A stretch of 64,000 nt of DNA from Leptotrichia sp. HSP-342 (GTDB lineage Bacteria; Fusobacteriota; Fusobacteriia; Fusobacteriales; Leptotrichiaceae), in the NCBI RefSeq assembly GCF_041199995.1, contig NZ_CP165646.1, positions 62,001 through 126,000 of the forward strand. The letters are read 5' to 3'. Under the pieces are notes generated by a model that searched no databases, was not told the origin of the DNA, and saw only the letters and a list, made by a program, of their open reading frames with translations. Positions 37,343-45,666 of this stretch are shown here, piece after piece. Made by a program: the position numbers and the translations under genes. Numbering within the stretch: position 1 is the stretch's first letter; each line of letters begins with the position of its first letter.

Positions 37343-39046
37343 ATGAAAAATTATAAAGAATTAGAAAAAATATTATTTTCAATGGATGGAAAAAGTTATT
37401 CGGTGTACAAGTCACTTAAAGGGGAATATAAATTTGAAAAGTATATTCTTGCGATTGATCATGTGCAGTCGGATCCTTATGCTCCGCCTTCAAAAATGAG
37501 GGTTATAATGGATAGGAAAATTTGTGGGATTCCTTGTGAGCTGACGGATACGAAGGATAAGAATATTGCAGTTTCGGATTTTCTTACGAGAAATTTTTAC
37601 AGGGAAATTCAGAAAATTGGAAATGACAGTACGGGAACTGGAGGAAGTGGAAGAATTTTTATTGATAGGTGCGGACAGGAAATTTTGGAAAGAACTTCAG
37701 TTCTGATAAAGAGAGATAAAGTTGAAGTGAGGTTTGAAATGGGGATGCCTGCGAGAGGTAGACGGATAATGTTAAAAGCTGCACAGAAGATTATTTTTGA
37801 GCAGTTGCCTGAAATTGTAGAAAAATCCATTATTTATGATAATTTGAATAAAAAAGCGTTAAATGAGCAGGTAATTCTAGTGCTGGATCAGGAATATGCG
37901 AGAAAAATGTTGAAGGAAAAAGGGCTTGTTGCATTTGTGGCTAATGATTCTGTCCTTCCTCGTGAAAGTGGAGTTTCGGATAGACCTATGAAAAATGCAG
38001 TTAAGTTTAAAAGTCCAGAAAAATTTGAGATTACATTAAAGCTTCCAAGCGGGAAAGAAGTAAGTGGAATGGGGATTCCAAAAGGAATTACGCTAATTGT
38101 GGGTGGAGGTTATCACGGTAAATCCACGTTGCTTGCGGCACTTGAAAGAGGGGTTTACAATCACATTGCTCAAGATGGGCGTGAATTTATAATTTCTGAA
38201 TCGGATGCGGTAAAAATACGTGCGGAAGATGGAAGAAATGTGGAAAAGGTTAATATAAGCGGATTTATCAATAACTTGCCACAAAATAAGGATACAAAGG
38301 CTTTTTCGACTGAAAATGCGAGTGGAAGCACATCGCAGGCGGCAAATGTGGCAGAAGCGCTGGAATATGGGACTTCTTTACTTCTAATAGATGAGGACAC
38401 TTCGGCTACAAATTTTATGATTCGTGACGGAAGAATGCAAAAACTTGTGGCAAAGGAAAAAGAGCCGATAACACCGTTTATTGACAGGGTAAAGGAACTT
38501 TATGACGATTTTGGAGTTTCTACGATATTGATTGTCGGTGGCTCTGGAGATTATTTTGATGTGGCAAATCACGTTATAATGATGGATGAATATGTTCCAA
38601 AAGATGTGACAGAAAAAGCAAAAGAGATTGCAAAATCGGATGAAAACAAGAGAGAATTTTCTTCAAATGATAAATTTAAAGGAGTTACACAGCGAATACC
38701 ACTCAAAAAAAGTTTTTCACAATCTGGAAAACTGGATAAAACAAAAGCCAAAGGGAAATACAGCATTCTATATGGAAAAGAATTAATTGATATTTCAGGG
38801 ATGGAGCAACTTGTGGATGACAGCCAGACAAACTGCATTGCTTTAATGGTTGACTATTTTAAAAATAAAGTGCTGGATGAAAAACTCACGCTTTCGCAAG
38901 TGGCTGACAGGATCTATGAAAAAATTGAAAAGGAAGGGCTTGACTCGATTTCTTCATACACAGGGCATCCAGGAAATTTGGCATTGCCTAGAAAGCAGGA
39001 ATTTTGTGGGGCGGTGAATAGATATAGGAAGTTGAAAATAAAATAA
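37343..39046 (+). CDS. ABC-class P-loop ATPase, COG3044 type
   Basis: This 567-residue protein of the ABC_ATPase (predicted ABC-class ATPase) family starts KNYKELEKILFSMDGKSY, then FILAIDHVQSDPYAPPSKMR-type text in which HVQSDPYAPPS is characteristic. The P-loop GGGYHGKSTLL is near the middle, with DEDTSATNFMIRDGRMQ as Walker B. There is no membrane partner, and the cellular role of the family is unknown. I prefer ATG 37343 over 37313 because AAAGGTGAG lies at a workable distance and family members begin at this segment. Confidence 0.82.
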   Translation: MKNYKELEKILFSMDGKSYSVYKSLKGEYKFEKYILAIDHVQSDPYAPPSKMRVIMDRKICGIPCELTDTKDKNIAVSDFLTRNFYREIQKIGNDSTGTGGSGRIFIDRCGQEILERTSVLIKRDKVEVRFEMGMPARGRRIMLKAAQKIIFEQLPEIVEKSIIYDNLNKKALNEQVILVLDQEYARKMLKEKGLVAFVANDSVLPRESGVSDRPMKNAVKFKSPEKFEITLKLPSGKEVSGMGIPKGITLIVGGGYHGKSTLLAALERGVYNHIAQDGREFIISESDAVKIRAEDGRNVEKVNISGFINNLPQNKDTKAFSTENASGSTSQAANVAEALEYGTSLLLIDEDTSATNFMIRDGRMQKLVAKEKEPITPFIDRVKELYDDFGVSTILIVGGSGDYFDVANHVIMMDEYVPKDVTEKAKEIAKSDENKREFSSNDKFKGVTQRIPLKKSFSQSGKLDKTKAKGKYSILYGKELIDISGMEQLVDDSQTNCIALMVDYFKNKVLDEKLTLSQVADRIYEKIEKEGLDSISSYTGHPGNLALPRKQEFCGAVNRYRKLKIK

Positions 39047-39264
39047 TCTTTTTATAAATGATAAAGGGAAGAATTTATTTGAATGGATTGCAAAGCAACG
39101 TTTGAAAAGGTAAAAATTTTAGATTACTAGAGATATTAAAATGAAATAGTAAAAGACTTGTTTGGAGTAGTAAACTTTGAGTTTAGTCTTTTTTGTTTTT
39201 TCTATAATTTTTATATTTTATTTTTGGTATATTGTAGTAAATCTATTAGGAGATGTTGGAAATT

Positions 39265-39711
39265 ATGGGTAAAGATAGTATGGATAGAATGATGGATATT
39301 TATGAAATGATGAAAAATGTTAGAAGAATTTCGTTTCAGGCGAAGAGTTTGGAAGGGTCTTCAACAGGCTGGAATTATGTTGGTAAAGGGAATGTTGTGG
39401 TTAGAGAAGGCGACGACAGGTTGTATTTTATTGAAGAAATTATTCTTGATAATGATATTAGGTATAATGATAGAAAATTATGGGAATTTAAAGAAGATTG
39501 TATTGGATTTTATAGGTTTCGAAATGGGGATTATGAGAAGATATTTGAATTTCTATTTTGTAATGGGGAATTTATGATGAAAAAAGAGTATTTGTGCAGT
39601 CCTGATTTATATTATGGAGAAATGAAGATTTTGGATAATAGAATTTGTCTGCTGATAAAAGTAAAGGGAGAAAAGAAGAATGAAGTTTTGGAATACACAT
39701 ACTTAACATAA
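39265..39711 (+). CDS. Hypothetical protein, possibly DUF6314-like
   Basis: This 148-residue soluble protein is predicted to be mostly beta strand: ISFQAKSLEGSSTGWNYVG, VVREGDDRLYFIEE, DRKLWEFKEDCIGFYRFR and LLIKVKGEKKNEVLEYTYL suggest a small lipocalin-like barrel. It recalls DUF6314 proteins, but I am not certain. Start is unclear: ATG 39253 directly abuts AGGAG, so ATG 39265 is more plausible. It stands alone between the ATPase and the ankyrin cluster. Confidence 0.55.
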   Translation: MGKDSMDRMMDIYEMMKNVRRISFQAKSLEGSSTGWNYVGKGNVVVREGDDRLYFIEEIILDNDIRYNDRKLWEFKEDCIGFYRFRNGDYEKIFEFLFCNGEFMMKKEYLCSPDLYYGEMKILDNRICLLIKVKGEKKNEVLEYTYLT

Positions 39712-39884
39712 AAATTTAATATAAATTCAGAATTTTTGGAAAGTGTTGAAACAGAGTGTATTTAGTATACTTGATACTAACATTTAAATAACTAATTTAT
39801 TAAAAATATTTTTAACAAGAAATTAAAATATAGTTTTTGGTTATTGAACTAATTACAGGGTTAAAATCTAGAATTTAGATTAGA

Positions 39885-40033
39885 GCATGTCTGAAAACTC
39901 TCAAAATAATGAATTTTTAACAAATTTTTCTAAAATCAAAAATAATAAATATTGATTTTATGGTACTTTGTACAAATTCTAAAATCAAAAAAATATTAAA
40001 AATAATATAGATTTTAAGTTTTCAGACACAGCC
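39885..40033. mobile_element. MITE-like element with 12-bp inverted repeats
   Basis: TGTCTGAAAACT (39888-39899) is repeated in inverted orientation as AGTTTTCAGACA (40017-40028), bounding about 150 bp of AT-rich non-coding sequence. No transposase fits inside, so it would be a non-autonomous derivative of an IS with the same ends. TA occurs on both outer flanks, but the duplication length is not certain. The rest of the gap 39712-40185 holds no gene. Confidence 0.5.
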
Positions 40034-40142
40034 TATTTTTAAATATTATACTTATTTGAAAATTATATGGATTTATAGTTAGTTCACTTGAAAATTGGAG
40101 TAAAAAGATCTTGAAATATTGAAATAAAGTAGCTTAATTCTG

Positions 40143-40176
40143 AAAAATAACCGCTATCTTTTACAACAACGGTTAT
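40143..40176 (-). terminator. Terminator of the minus-strand ankyrin gene
   Basis: Read on the minus strand, ATAACCG and CGGTTAT (40176-40170 and 40153-40147) form a 7-bp stem followed by a T-rich run. It begins just past the stop codon of the ankyrin gene at 40186. Confidence 0.65.
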
Positions 40177-40185
40177 CTAAAAATT

Positions 40186-40737
40186 CTAATTTTCTTCTTT
40201 CAAATTATATTTCTTTACATAATCTTCCATCATTTTCACTGCTATTGGCCTGTTAGATCTTCTGGCAAATTCAATTACTGTTAATCCCCATTTATCCTTT
40301 ACTAAAAGAGGAAGTCCTGGTTGAGAAAATATTAGCTGATATAGTGGTAACATTTCCATTTCAGGAGCACCAATATTAAATAATTCCTTGAAAGAAACCA
40401 TTTTCTCTTTCTTATATATTGTTGTTATATCCGCGCCTTTTTCCAATAATGTTTTACATAATATTGTTGTTTTTACTATATCTGTCCAACCATATGAGAA
40501 TAACGGGAAAAATAAACTTATCCCATCTTCTGTTACTGCTTTAACATCAGCTCCTTTATTTATTAAAAAATTAGTAATTTCATAACGTGCAATGCTATTA
40601 GTATTTGCCAATGCATCAAATAAGATGCTATCTCCTGATGCATCTCCAATTTTTTCATCTCCTTTTTTGAATATTTCTATAACATCCTTTAATGTTCCAA
40701 ATCTTACTGCTGCCCATATTGTTTTATATTTTGACAT
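40186..40737 (-). CDS. Ankyrin-repeat protein, copy A
   Basis: This 183-residue soluble protein has ankyrin-type helices: WAAVRFGTLKDVIEIFKKG, DSILFDALANTNSIARYEIT, NFLINKGADVKAVTEDG, KTLLEKGADITTIYKKE and WGLTVIEFARRSNRPIAVKM. By my count it differs from copy B (41084) at 16 of 183 positions. Small cytosolic ankyrin proteins of this size often act as immunity or binding proteins, but no intact partner toxin is seen. Start ATG 40737 follows GGATGGGG. A gene fragment lies directly upstream. Confidence 0.8.
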   Translation of the reverse strand: MSKYKTIWAAVRFGTLKDVIEIFKKGDEKIGDASGDSILFDALANTNSIARYEITNFLINKGADVKAVTEDGISLFFPLFSYGWTDIVKTTILCKTLLEKGADITTIYKKEKMVSFKELFNIGAPEMEMLPLYQLIFSQPGLPLLVKDKWGLTVIEFARRSNRPIAVKMMEDYVKKYNLKEEN

Positions 40738-40755
40738 TTTGATATCCCCATCCTA

Positions 40756-40908
40756 TTATTTTATAGGTATTTTCATTTGTTGTTTTTGAATTATATTTTG
40801 TATATTATTTATATAATCTGGCTTATATTCTAATAATGGTACTGTTTTGTATTCTTTTCTACATCTTGCTTTAAACCTCCATTTATAAGCAACTTTCACT
40901 TTTTCTGT
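40756..40908 (-). pseudogene. Orphan C-terminal gene fragment upstream of ankyrin copy A
   Basis: A minus-strand frame open from a TGA at 40909-40911 encodes about 50 residues, including YKWRFKARCRKEYKTVPLL and PDYINNIQNIIQK, ending 19 bases before the ankyrin start. A similar sequence (KLDYINNIENII) occurs at ~42238-42310, again just upstream of another small gene. It has no start codon and looks like the displaced tail of a larger protein. I do not recognise the family. Confidence 0.45.
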
Positions 40909-40954
40909 TCAGATTATTAAATATTTCTATAACTATATTTTAACAGACAGATTT

Positions 40955-41048
40955 CTTTTTAGCCATAACAAAAACCTCCAAATATTATACAGTTATTTTA
41001 CCATATATTATTTAGAGGTTTACACAAAAATTTTTACACACCCATTCT
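40955..41048 (-). other. Possible insertion-sequence end with truncated leader ORF
   Basis: On the minus strand GGGTGTGTAAAAATTTTT is followed by a promoter-like TATAAT, GGAGG, and an ATG at ~40969 whose frame reads MAKKKSVC then stops. TGTGTAAA-type ends with a short upstream region recall IS256-family elements. Only this end is visible, so it would be a relic. Low confidence; it explains part of the 40738-41083 gap. Confidence 0.3.
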
Positions 41049-41083
41049 AATATATACTTTTATAACAATGATTATTAAGTACT

Positions 41084-41635
41084 TTAATTTTCTTCTTTCA
41101 AGTTATATTTTTTTACATAGTCTTCCATCATGTGTACTGCTATTGGTCTATTAAACCTTCTCGCAAATTCAATTACTGTTAATCCCCATTTATCCTTTAC
41201 TAAAAGAGGAAGTCCTGGTTGAGAAAATATCAGTTGGTATAACGGTAACATTTCTATTTCAGGAGTGCCGATATTAAATAATCCTTTGAATGAAACCGTT
41301 TTCTCTTTCTTATAAATTGTTGTTATATCTGCCCCTTTTTCCAATAATGTTTTACACAATATTGTCATTTTTATTATATCTCGTCGTCCGTAATAAAATA
41401 ATGGAAAGAACAAACTCATCCCATCTTCTGTTACTACTTTAACATCAGCTCCTTTATTTATTAAAAAATTAGTAATTTCATAACGTGCAATGCTATTAGT
41501 ATTTGCCAATGCATCAAATAAGATGCTATCTCCTGATGCATCTCCAATTTTTTCATCTCCTTTTTTGAATATTTCTATAACATCTTTTAATGTTCCAAAT
41601 CTTACTGCTTCCCAAATTGTTGTATATTCTGACAT
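41084..41635 (-). CDS. Ankyrin-repeat protein, copy B
   Basis: This 183-residue near-duplicate of copy A retains the same repeat order and identical blocks such as FGTLKDVIEIFKKGDEKIGD, SILFDALANTNSIARYEITN and LIFSQPGLPLLVKDKWGL. Differences cluster around residues 81-90 (YYGRRDIIKMT against SYGWTDIVKTT) and 112-125, the putative exposed loops between repeats. Start ATG 41635 follows AAGGAG. Clustered change in a recent duplicate suggests altered partner recognition; that is inference. Confidence 0.8.
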   Translation of the reverse strand: MSEYTTIWEAVRFGTLKDVIEIFKKGDEKIGDASGDSILFDALANTNSIARYEITNFLINKGADVKVVTEDGMSLFFPLFYYGRRDIIKMTILCKTLLEKGADITTIYKKEKTVSFKGLFNIGTPEIEMLPLYQLIFSQPGLPLLVKDKWGLTVIEFARRFNRPIAVHMMEDYVKKYNLKEEN

Positions 41636-41724
41636 TTTTATCTCCTTTTTTAATTTTAATGCTTCATTTTTGTTTTTAAAAATATTTAAAATTTAAAGTT
41701 GTTTTTATTTTTATTCTAGTATTC

Positions 41725-42201
41725 TTAATAATTGCCTTTCAGCACTTCTACTAGCACACATCTATTTTCTATATTCTTTTCAGGATACTTGTCTATATTT
41801 TTTAATATATTTTTCTTTTCTTTTTCTGGTACTGAAATATATTTTATTTTTGCTTCCTTATCAATTCCAAATGCTATTCCAAATAACTTTCTTTTTGTAT
41901 AGAACCATTTTTTTCCAACTATTTCATAAGCATAATCTCTAGCTTCTCTTAATGAAGCAAAAAATTCATCTTGATTAGCAATTTCTCGCATTTTTCCATT
42001 TTCATCATCTATATAAAATTTTATTTTCCTTTCTTTAAAAATCTTATAATTTTTTTCGTAGTATTCTTTTCTGTTTGCCATATAGCGATTATTTGGACAA
42101 TTGGATACATTTATTCTTGCCTTGTTTAAACGATTTCTATAAAATAGACCAATAGCAACTATAAAAGTAAATAACAATGATAATTTGAAAAACTTATTCA
42201 T
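41725..42201 (-). CDS. Hypothetical membrane-anchored protein
   Basis: This 158-residue protein has one N-terminal membrane segment (FKLSLLFTFIVAIGLFYR) and a charged remainder including FYIDDENGKMREIANQDEFF and REARDYAYEIVGKKWFYTKR. No lipobox cysteine is present. I do not recognise a family. Start ATG 42201 follows AAAGGAGATCAACT. It is preceded by a fragment similar to that upstream of ankyrin copy A, which ties it to the same mosaic cluster. Confidence 0.6.
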   Translation of the reverse strand: MNKFFKLSLLFTFIVAIGLFYRNRLNKARINVSNCPNNRYMANRKEYYEKNYKIFKERKIKFYIDDENGKMREIANQDEFFASLREARDYAYEIVGKKWFYTKRKLFGIAFGIDKEAKIKYISVPEKEKKNILKNIDKYPEKNIENRCVLVEVLKGNY

Positions 42202-42304
42202 AGTTGATCTCCTTTCTTTACTTTATTCGTATTTTCAAATTATATTTTCTATATTATTTATATAATCTAGTTTAGATTTTAATACAGGAAAATTTTTAGT
42301 AAAA

Positions 42305-43777
42305 TTACTCTTTTTTAGAAGTTCTTTTTATAAAAGAATTTAGATAGCGGTTATTTTTTTTTCTGCTATAAATCATTATTCGAGAATAATTTCTTTTTTT
42401 CTTTATGTTAGAAAATCTGTCTATCTTGTTTAATATTATGTAGCGTTTAATTAATTTTAGAATGTTAAATAACTCTGTTAGTATTGGGAGCAGGAGTATT
42501 ATAAAAATTAGCAAGTATGATTTTGAAAAATAGGATACGAGGACGTTTATTATGTCGTAGCCTTTTTTTAGATTTTTGTCAAAAAATAGACTAAAGATAA
42601 AATCTCTTATTAGTAGCGTTTGAATCAAGGCTATTGGAAACATTAGCAGTTTTATTGTTCTGAGGATTGAAAAAACAGATTTTTTTATTGTTAGAGTATT
42701 TTTTTCATTTAGCATTAATTTGGATACTATTTTTTCTTTTTCTTCAAATGGAAAATTGTAGTATTCGTATTCTATCAAAATAAAAATTATTAAAAATGTA
42801 AACAAAAAATTATTTATAATTTTTTTGATATTTAAACTAGTTCCCATCACACCAAAATCACTAATTTTTTTACTTTCATCCCGTAATTCAAAATTATTGT
42901 TTAATATTAAAGTTTCACCAGTTTCCAGCTTAATTATTTTTCCATATACTTCTCCTTCGATGATTTTTTTATTTTTTAGTTTTATTTTTACGGTATCCCA
43001 GTTGAAATAAATTATCTTTCCTTTTAGCCATATTGTTTCATTTTTTTCATTTATAAAAGATAAATTTACATTGTTATTGTCGTCAATTACTGTATCTGTG
43101 ATATTTATATTTCCCTTTTGAGAGTTTTCGTAAGTAAGAATTTTTAAATTTTTATCTACTTTCCATTTTGTTTTTCCATCTTTGTTTACAATTTCGAGAG
43201 TGCTGTTTTTTAACTCGTCTATTGAATTTATTTCTGCGTTTTTTATTAGAATGGATTTTTTATTTAATATTTCAAGTTCGTTTTTGTAAGAATTAAGGAA
43301 GTAGCCTACTCCAAAGAAAATTAAAGCCATTGGAAGAATTTTTTTAATACTATAGTCGTAAAAATAAGCAGTAAAAATTTTCTTTTTAATAATAAAAGTT
43401 ATAAGCATTGACAAAAACGATAGTATTATTATAATAACAGCTGAAGCATATATAAAGTAGTTGTATCCTTTTAGATTTAACGCAAGATTTAAAAATGAAA
43501 TATAAAATAGGACTATTAGCAGAAACCTTAAAACATATCTATTTACATTTATAATTTGTATTTTGCCATTTTTTATATTTTGAATTTTTTCCAATTGCTT
43601 ATTTATTTTAGTTTTATTTGTATTTTTTAATTTTAGCTGATTATTTAGCAAGGTTGATTTTTTATTTAGTTCATTTAATAATTTTGGTTCATTTTCCAGT
43701 TCTTTTTTTCTTTTTTGTATAAAAAATTTTTTGAAAAATTCGATAATTTCTATTTTACTTTTAAATAGTTCTTTCAT
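42305..43777 (-). CDS. Hypothetical polytopic membrane protein with coiled-coil N-terminus
   Basis: This 490-residue protein has a strongly charged N-terminal ~80 residues with heptad character (KKRKKELENEPKLLNELNKK region). Three hydrophobic segments follow between ~85 and ~165. A ~150-residue soluble domain with repeated strands comes next (NGKTKWKVDKNLKILTYE-like text, IIEGEVYGKIIKLETGET), then about four further membrane segments. No known family is recognisable. Start ATG 43777 follows AGGAGAGGTAACTT. The palindrome at 43838 lies 61 bases upstream of its start. Confidence 0.6.
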   Translation of the reverse strand: MKELFKSKIEIIEFFKKFFIQKRKKELENEPKLLNELNKKSTLLNNQLKLKNTNKTKINKQLEKIQNIKNGKIQIINVNRYVLRFLLIVLFYISFLNLALNLKGYNYFIYASAVIIIILSFLSMLITFIIKKKIFTAYFYDYSIKKILPMALIFFGVGYFLNSYKNELEILNKKSILIKNAEINSIDELKNSTLEIVNKDGKTKWKVDKNLKILTYENSQKGNINITDTVIDDNNNVNLSFINEKNETIWLKGKIIYFNWDTVKIKLKNKKIIEGEVYGKIIKLETGETLILNNNFELRDESKKISDFGVMGTSLNIKKIINNFLFTFLIIFILIEYEYYNFPFEEKEKIVSKLMLNEKNTLTIKKSVFSILRTIKLLMFPIALIQTLLIRDFIFSLFFDKNLKKGYDIINVLVSYFSKSYLLIFIILLLPILTELFNILKLIKRYIILNKIDRFSNIKKKRNYSRIMIYSRKKNNRYLNSFIKRTSKKE

Positions 43778-43837
43778 AAGTTACCTCTCCTGCTATTAAA
43801 TTTTGTTTTGTTATTATAGCATATATTGTACTACTTT

Positions 43838-43858
43838 TTCTATATATTCATTATAGAA
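43838..43858. promoter_or_regulatory. Palindromic operator candidate TTCTATA-N7-TATAGAA, copy 2
   Basis: The arms are identical to those of copy 1 at 28458, with spacer TATTCAT. It lies between the minus-strand membrane protein and the GH1 gene, about 50 bases upstream of the GH1 promoter. Confidence 0.5.
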
Positions 43859-43907
43859 TAAGGAATAGTTATTATAGCTTAAAATATATATCTTTTTGAA
43901 ATAGAGG

Positions 43908-43936
43908 TTGCTTTTTATTAAAAATGGAAATATAAT
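43908..43936 (+). promoter_or_regulatory. Promoter of the second GH1 gene
   Basis: TTGCTT (43908-43913), 17 bases, TATAAT (43931-43936), about 55 bases before the start at 43991. Confidence 0.5.
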
Positions 43937-43990
43937 AATATTGAAAATAAGAGAAAAATACGGATAATTAGATAGATGGAGGGATATTGT

Positions 43991-45412
43991 ATGGCAAACT
44001 TGAAATTTCCAGATAATTTTTGGTGGGGATCGGCTACTTCTGGACCGCAGAGTGAAGGAAGATTTAATAAAAAGAATAGAAATATATTTGATTACTGGTT
44101 TGATACGGATAAGAAGGCGTTTTTTGGTGGTGTAGGGCCTGATGTGGCTTCAAATTTTTATAACAGCTTTAGGGAAGATATAAAATTGTATAAGGAAATA
44201 GGGCTTAATTCACTAAGAACATCGATTCAATGGACACGGCTCATAAAGAATTTTGAAACTGGGGAAGTTGATGAGGATGGAGTGAGATTTTATACAGAGG
44301 TTATAGAGGAATTTGAGAAAAATGGGATTACTCTTGTAATGAACTTGTTCCATTTTGATATGCCAATAGAATTGCAGGAAAAATATGGTGGCTGGGAATC
44401 AAAGCATGTGGTTGAATTGTTTGTAAAATATGCCAGAAAAGCATTTGAGCTGTTTGGGGATAAGGTGAAATACTGGACGACTTTTAATGAGCCGATAGTG
44501 CCTGTGGAAGCACAGTACATGTATCAATTCCATTATCCGCTTATTGTAGATGTGAAAAAAGCTATGCAGGTTTTATATAATACAGCACTCGCTTCAGCAA
44601 AGGCAATTGAAGAATTTAGAAAAACAGAGCTGCTGAAAAAAGATGGGGAAATAGGAATAATTTTGAATTTAACGCCATCGTATCCAAGGAGTGAAAATGA
44701 AGAGGACATAAAAGCTGCCAAAATATCAGATGCTTTTTTTAACAATTCATTTCTTGATCCTGCGATTTATGGTAAATTTCCTGAATTATTGATAGAAATA
44801 CTGGAAAAGGACGGAGCCTTGTGGGAAAGTACAGAAGAGGAACTAAAAATTATTGCAGAAAATACAGTTGACTTTTTAGGAGTGAATTATTATCAGCCAA
44901 GAAGAATAAAGGCTCGAGAAACAGAATTTGATATTTCTAAAAATGGCTGGTTGCCTGATAAATATTTTGAAAATTATGATATGCCGGGGAAAAGAATGAA
45001 TATTTACAGAGGATGGGAAATTTATCCACAGGCAATTTATGATATTGCTAAAAATATTCAGGATAACTATAAAAATATAAAATGGTTTATTTCAGAAAAT
45101 GGAATGGGAGTTGAAGGAGAAGAAAAATTTAAAAATGAAGAGGGGATAATTGAAGATGATTACAGAATAGATTTTTTTAGGGAACATCTGACACATCTTC
45201 ATAGAGCAATAGAAGAAGGCTCAAACTGTTTTGGCTATCACACTTGGACACCGATAGACTGCTGGTCTTGGACAAATGCCTACAAGAATAGATACGGATT
45301 TATCTCGGTAGATTTGCCAACACAAATAAAAACGATAAAAAAATCAGGATACTGGATAAAGAAAGTTTCTGAAACTAACGAAATTGATGGTTGGGATATT
45401 AAAAAAAATTAA
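43991..45412 (+). CDS. GH1 beta-glycosidase, phospho-beta-glycosidase-like
   Basis: This 473-residue GH1 enzyme starts LKFPDNFWWGSATSGPQSEG. The acid/base is E167 in TFNEP and the nucleophile E369 in ISENGMG. The C-terminal phosphate-site region reads DCWSWTNAYKNRYGFISVD. Serine and tyrosine of the 6-phospho signature are present, but the lysine of the usual SxxxxxxKRYG spacing is an asparagine, with a lysine one residue earlier. Substrate class is therefore less certain than for the enzyme at 31143. Start ATG 43991 lies eight bases after GGAGGG; the ATG at 43976 overlaps that site. Confidence 0.85.
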   Translation: MANLKFPDNFWWGSATSGPQSEGRFNKKNRNIFDYWFDTDKKAFFGGVGPDVASNFYNSFREDIKLYKEIGLNSLRTSIQWTRLIKNFETGEVDEDGVRFYTEVIEEFEKNGITLVMNLFHFDMPIELQEKYGGWESKHVVELFVKYARKAFELFGDKVKYWTTFNEPIVPVEAQYMYQFHYPLIVDVKKAMQVLYNTALASAKAIEEFRKTELLKKDGEIGIILNLTPSYPRSENEEDIKAAKISDAFFNNSFLDPAIYGKFPELLIEILEKDGALWESTEEELKIIAENTVDFLGVNYYQPRRIKARETEFDISKNGWLPDKYFENYDMPGKRMNIYRGWEIYPQAIYDIAKNIQDNYKNIKWFISENGMGVEGEEKFKNEEGIIEDDYRIDFFREHLTHLHRAIEEGSNCFGYHTWTPIDCWSWTNAYKNRYGFISVDLPTQIKTIKKSGYWIKKVSETNEIDGWDIKKN

Positions 45413-45577
45413 TAAATATTTAGATACTTATGGTAAAATTACTTTAAAAATATACTTAAAAATTGAGGTTATTTTGCTGAAATTTTAGGTTTATATAATT
45501 TTTCCAGCTTGACTCTAAGCGGATTTGTGCATAAGATAAATTCTTTTAGAAAAATTTGAAAAAAAAATAAAAATATA

Positions 45578-45606
45578 TTGAAAAAATGCTCTTCAAATGA
45601 TATAAT
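45578..45606 (+). promoter_or_regulatory. Promoter of the mur/fts cluster
   Basis: TTGAAA (45578-45583), 17 bases, TATAAT (45601-45606), about 60 bases before murF. It is the clearest promoter ahead of the cluster. Confidence 0.7.
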
Positions 45607-45666
45607 TTTATAATGCGAATAATTGTGAAAAAAGTATTAAATTAGATAGGAATCTGGAGAAATTTT

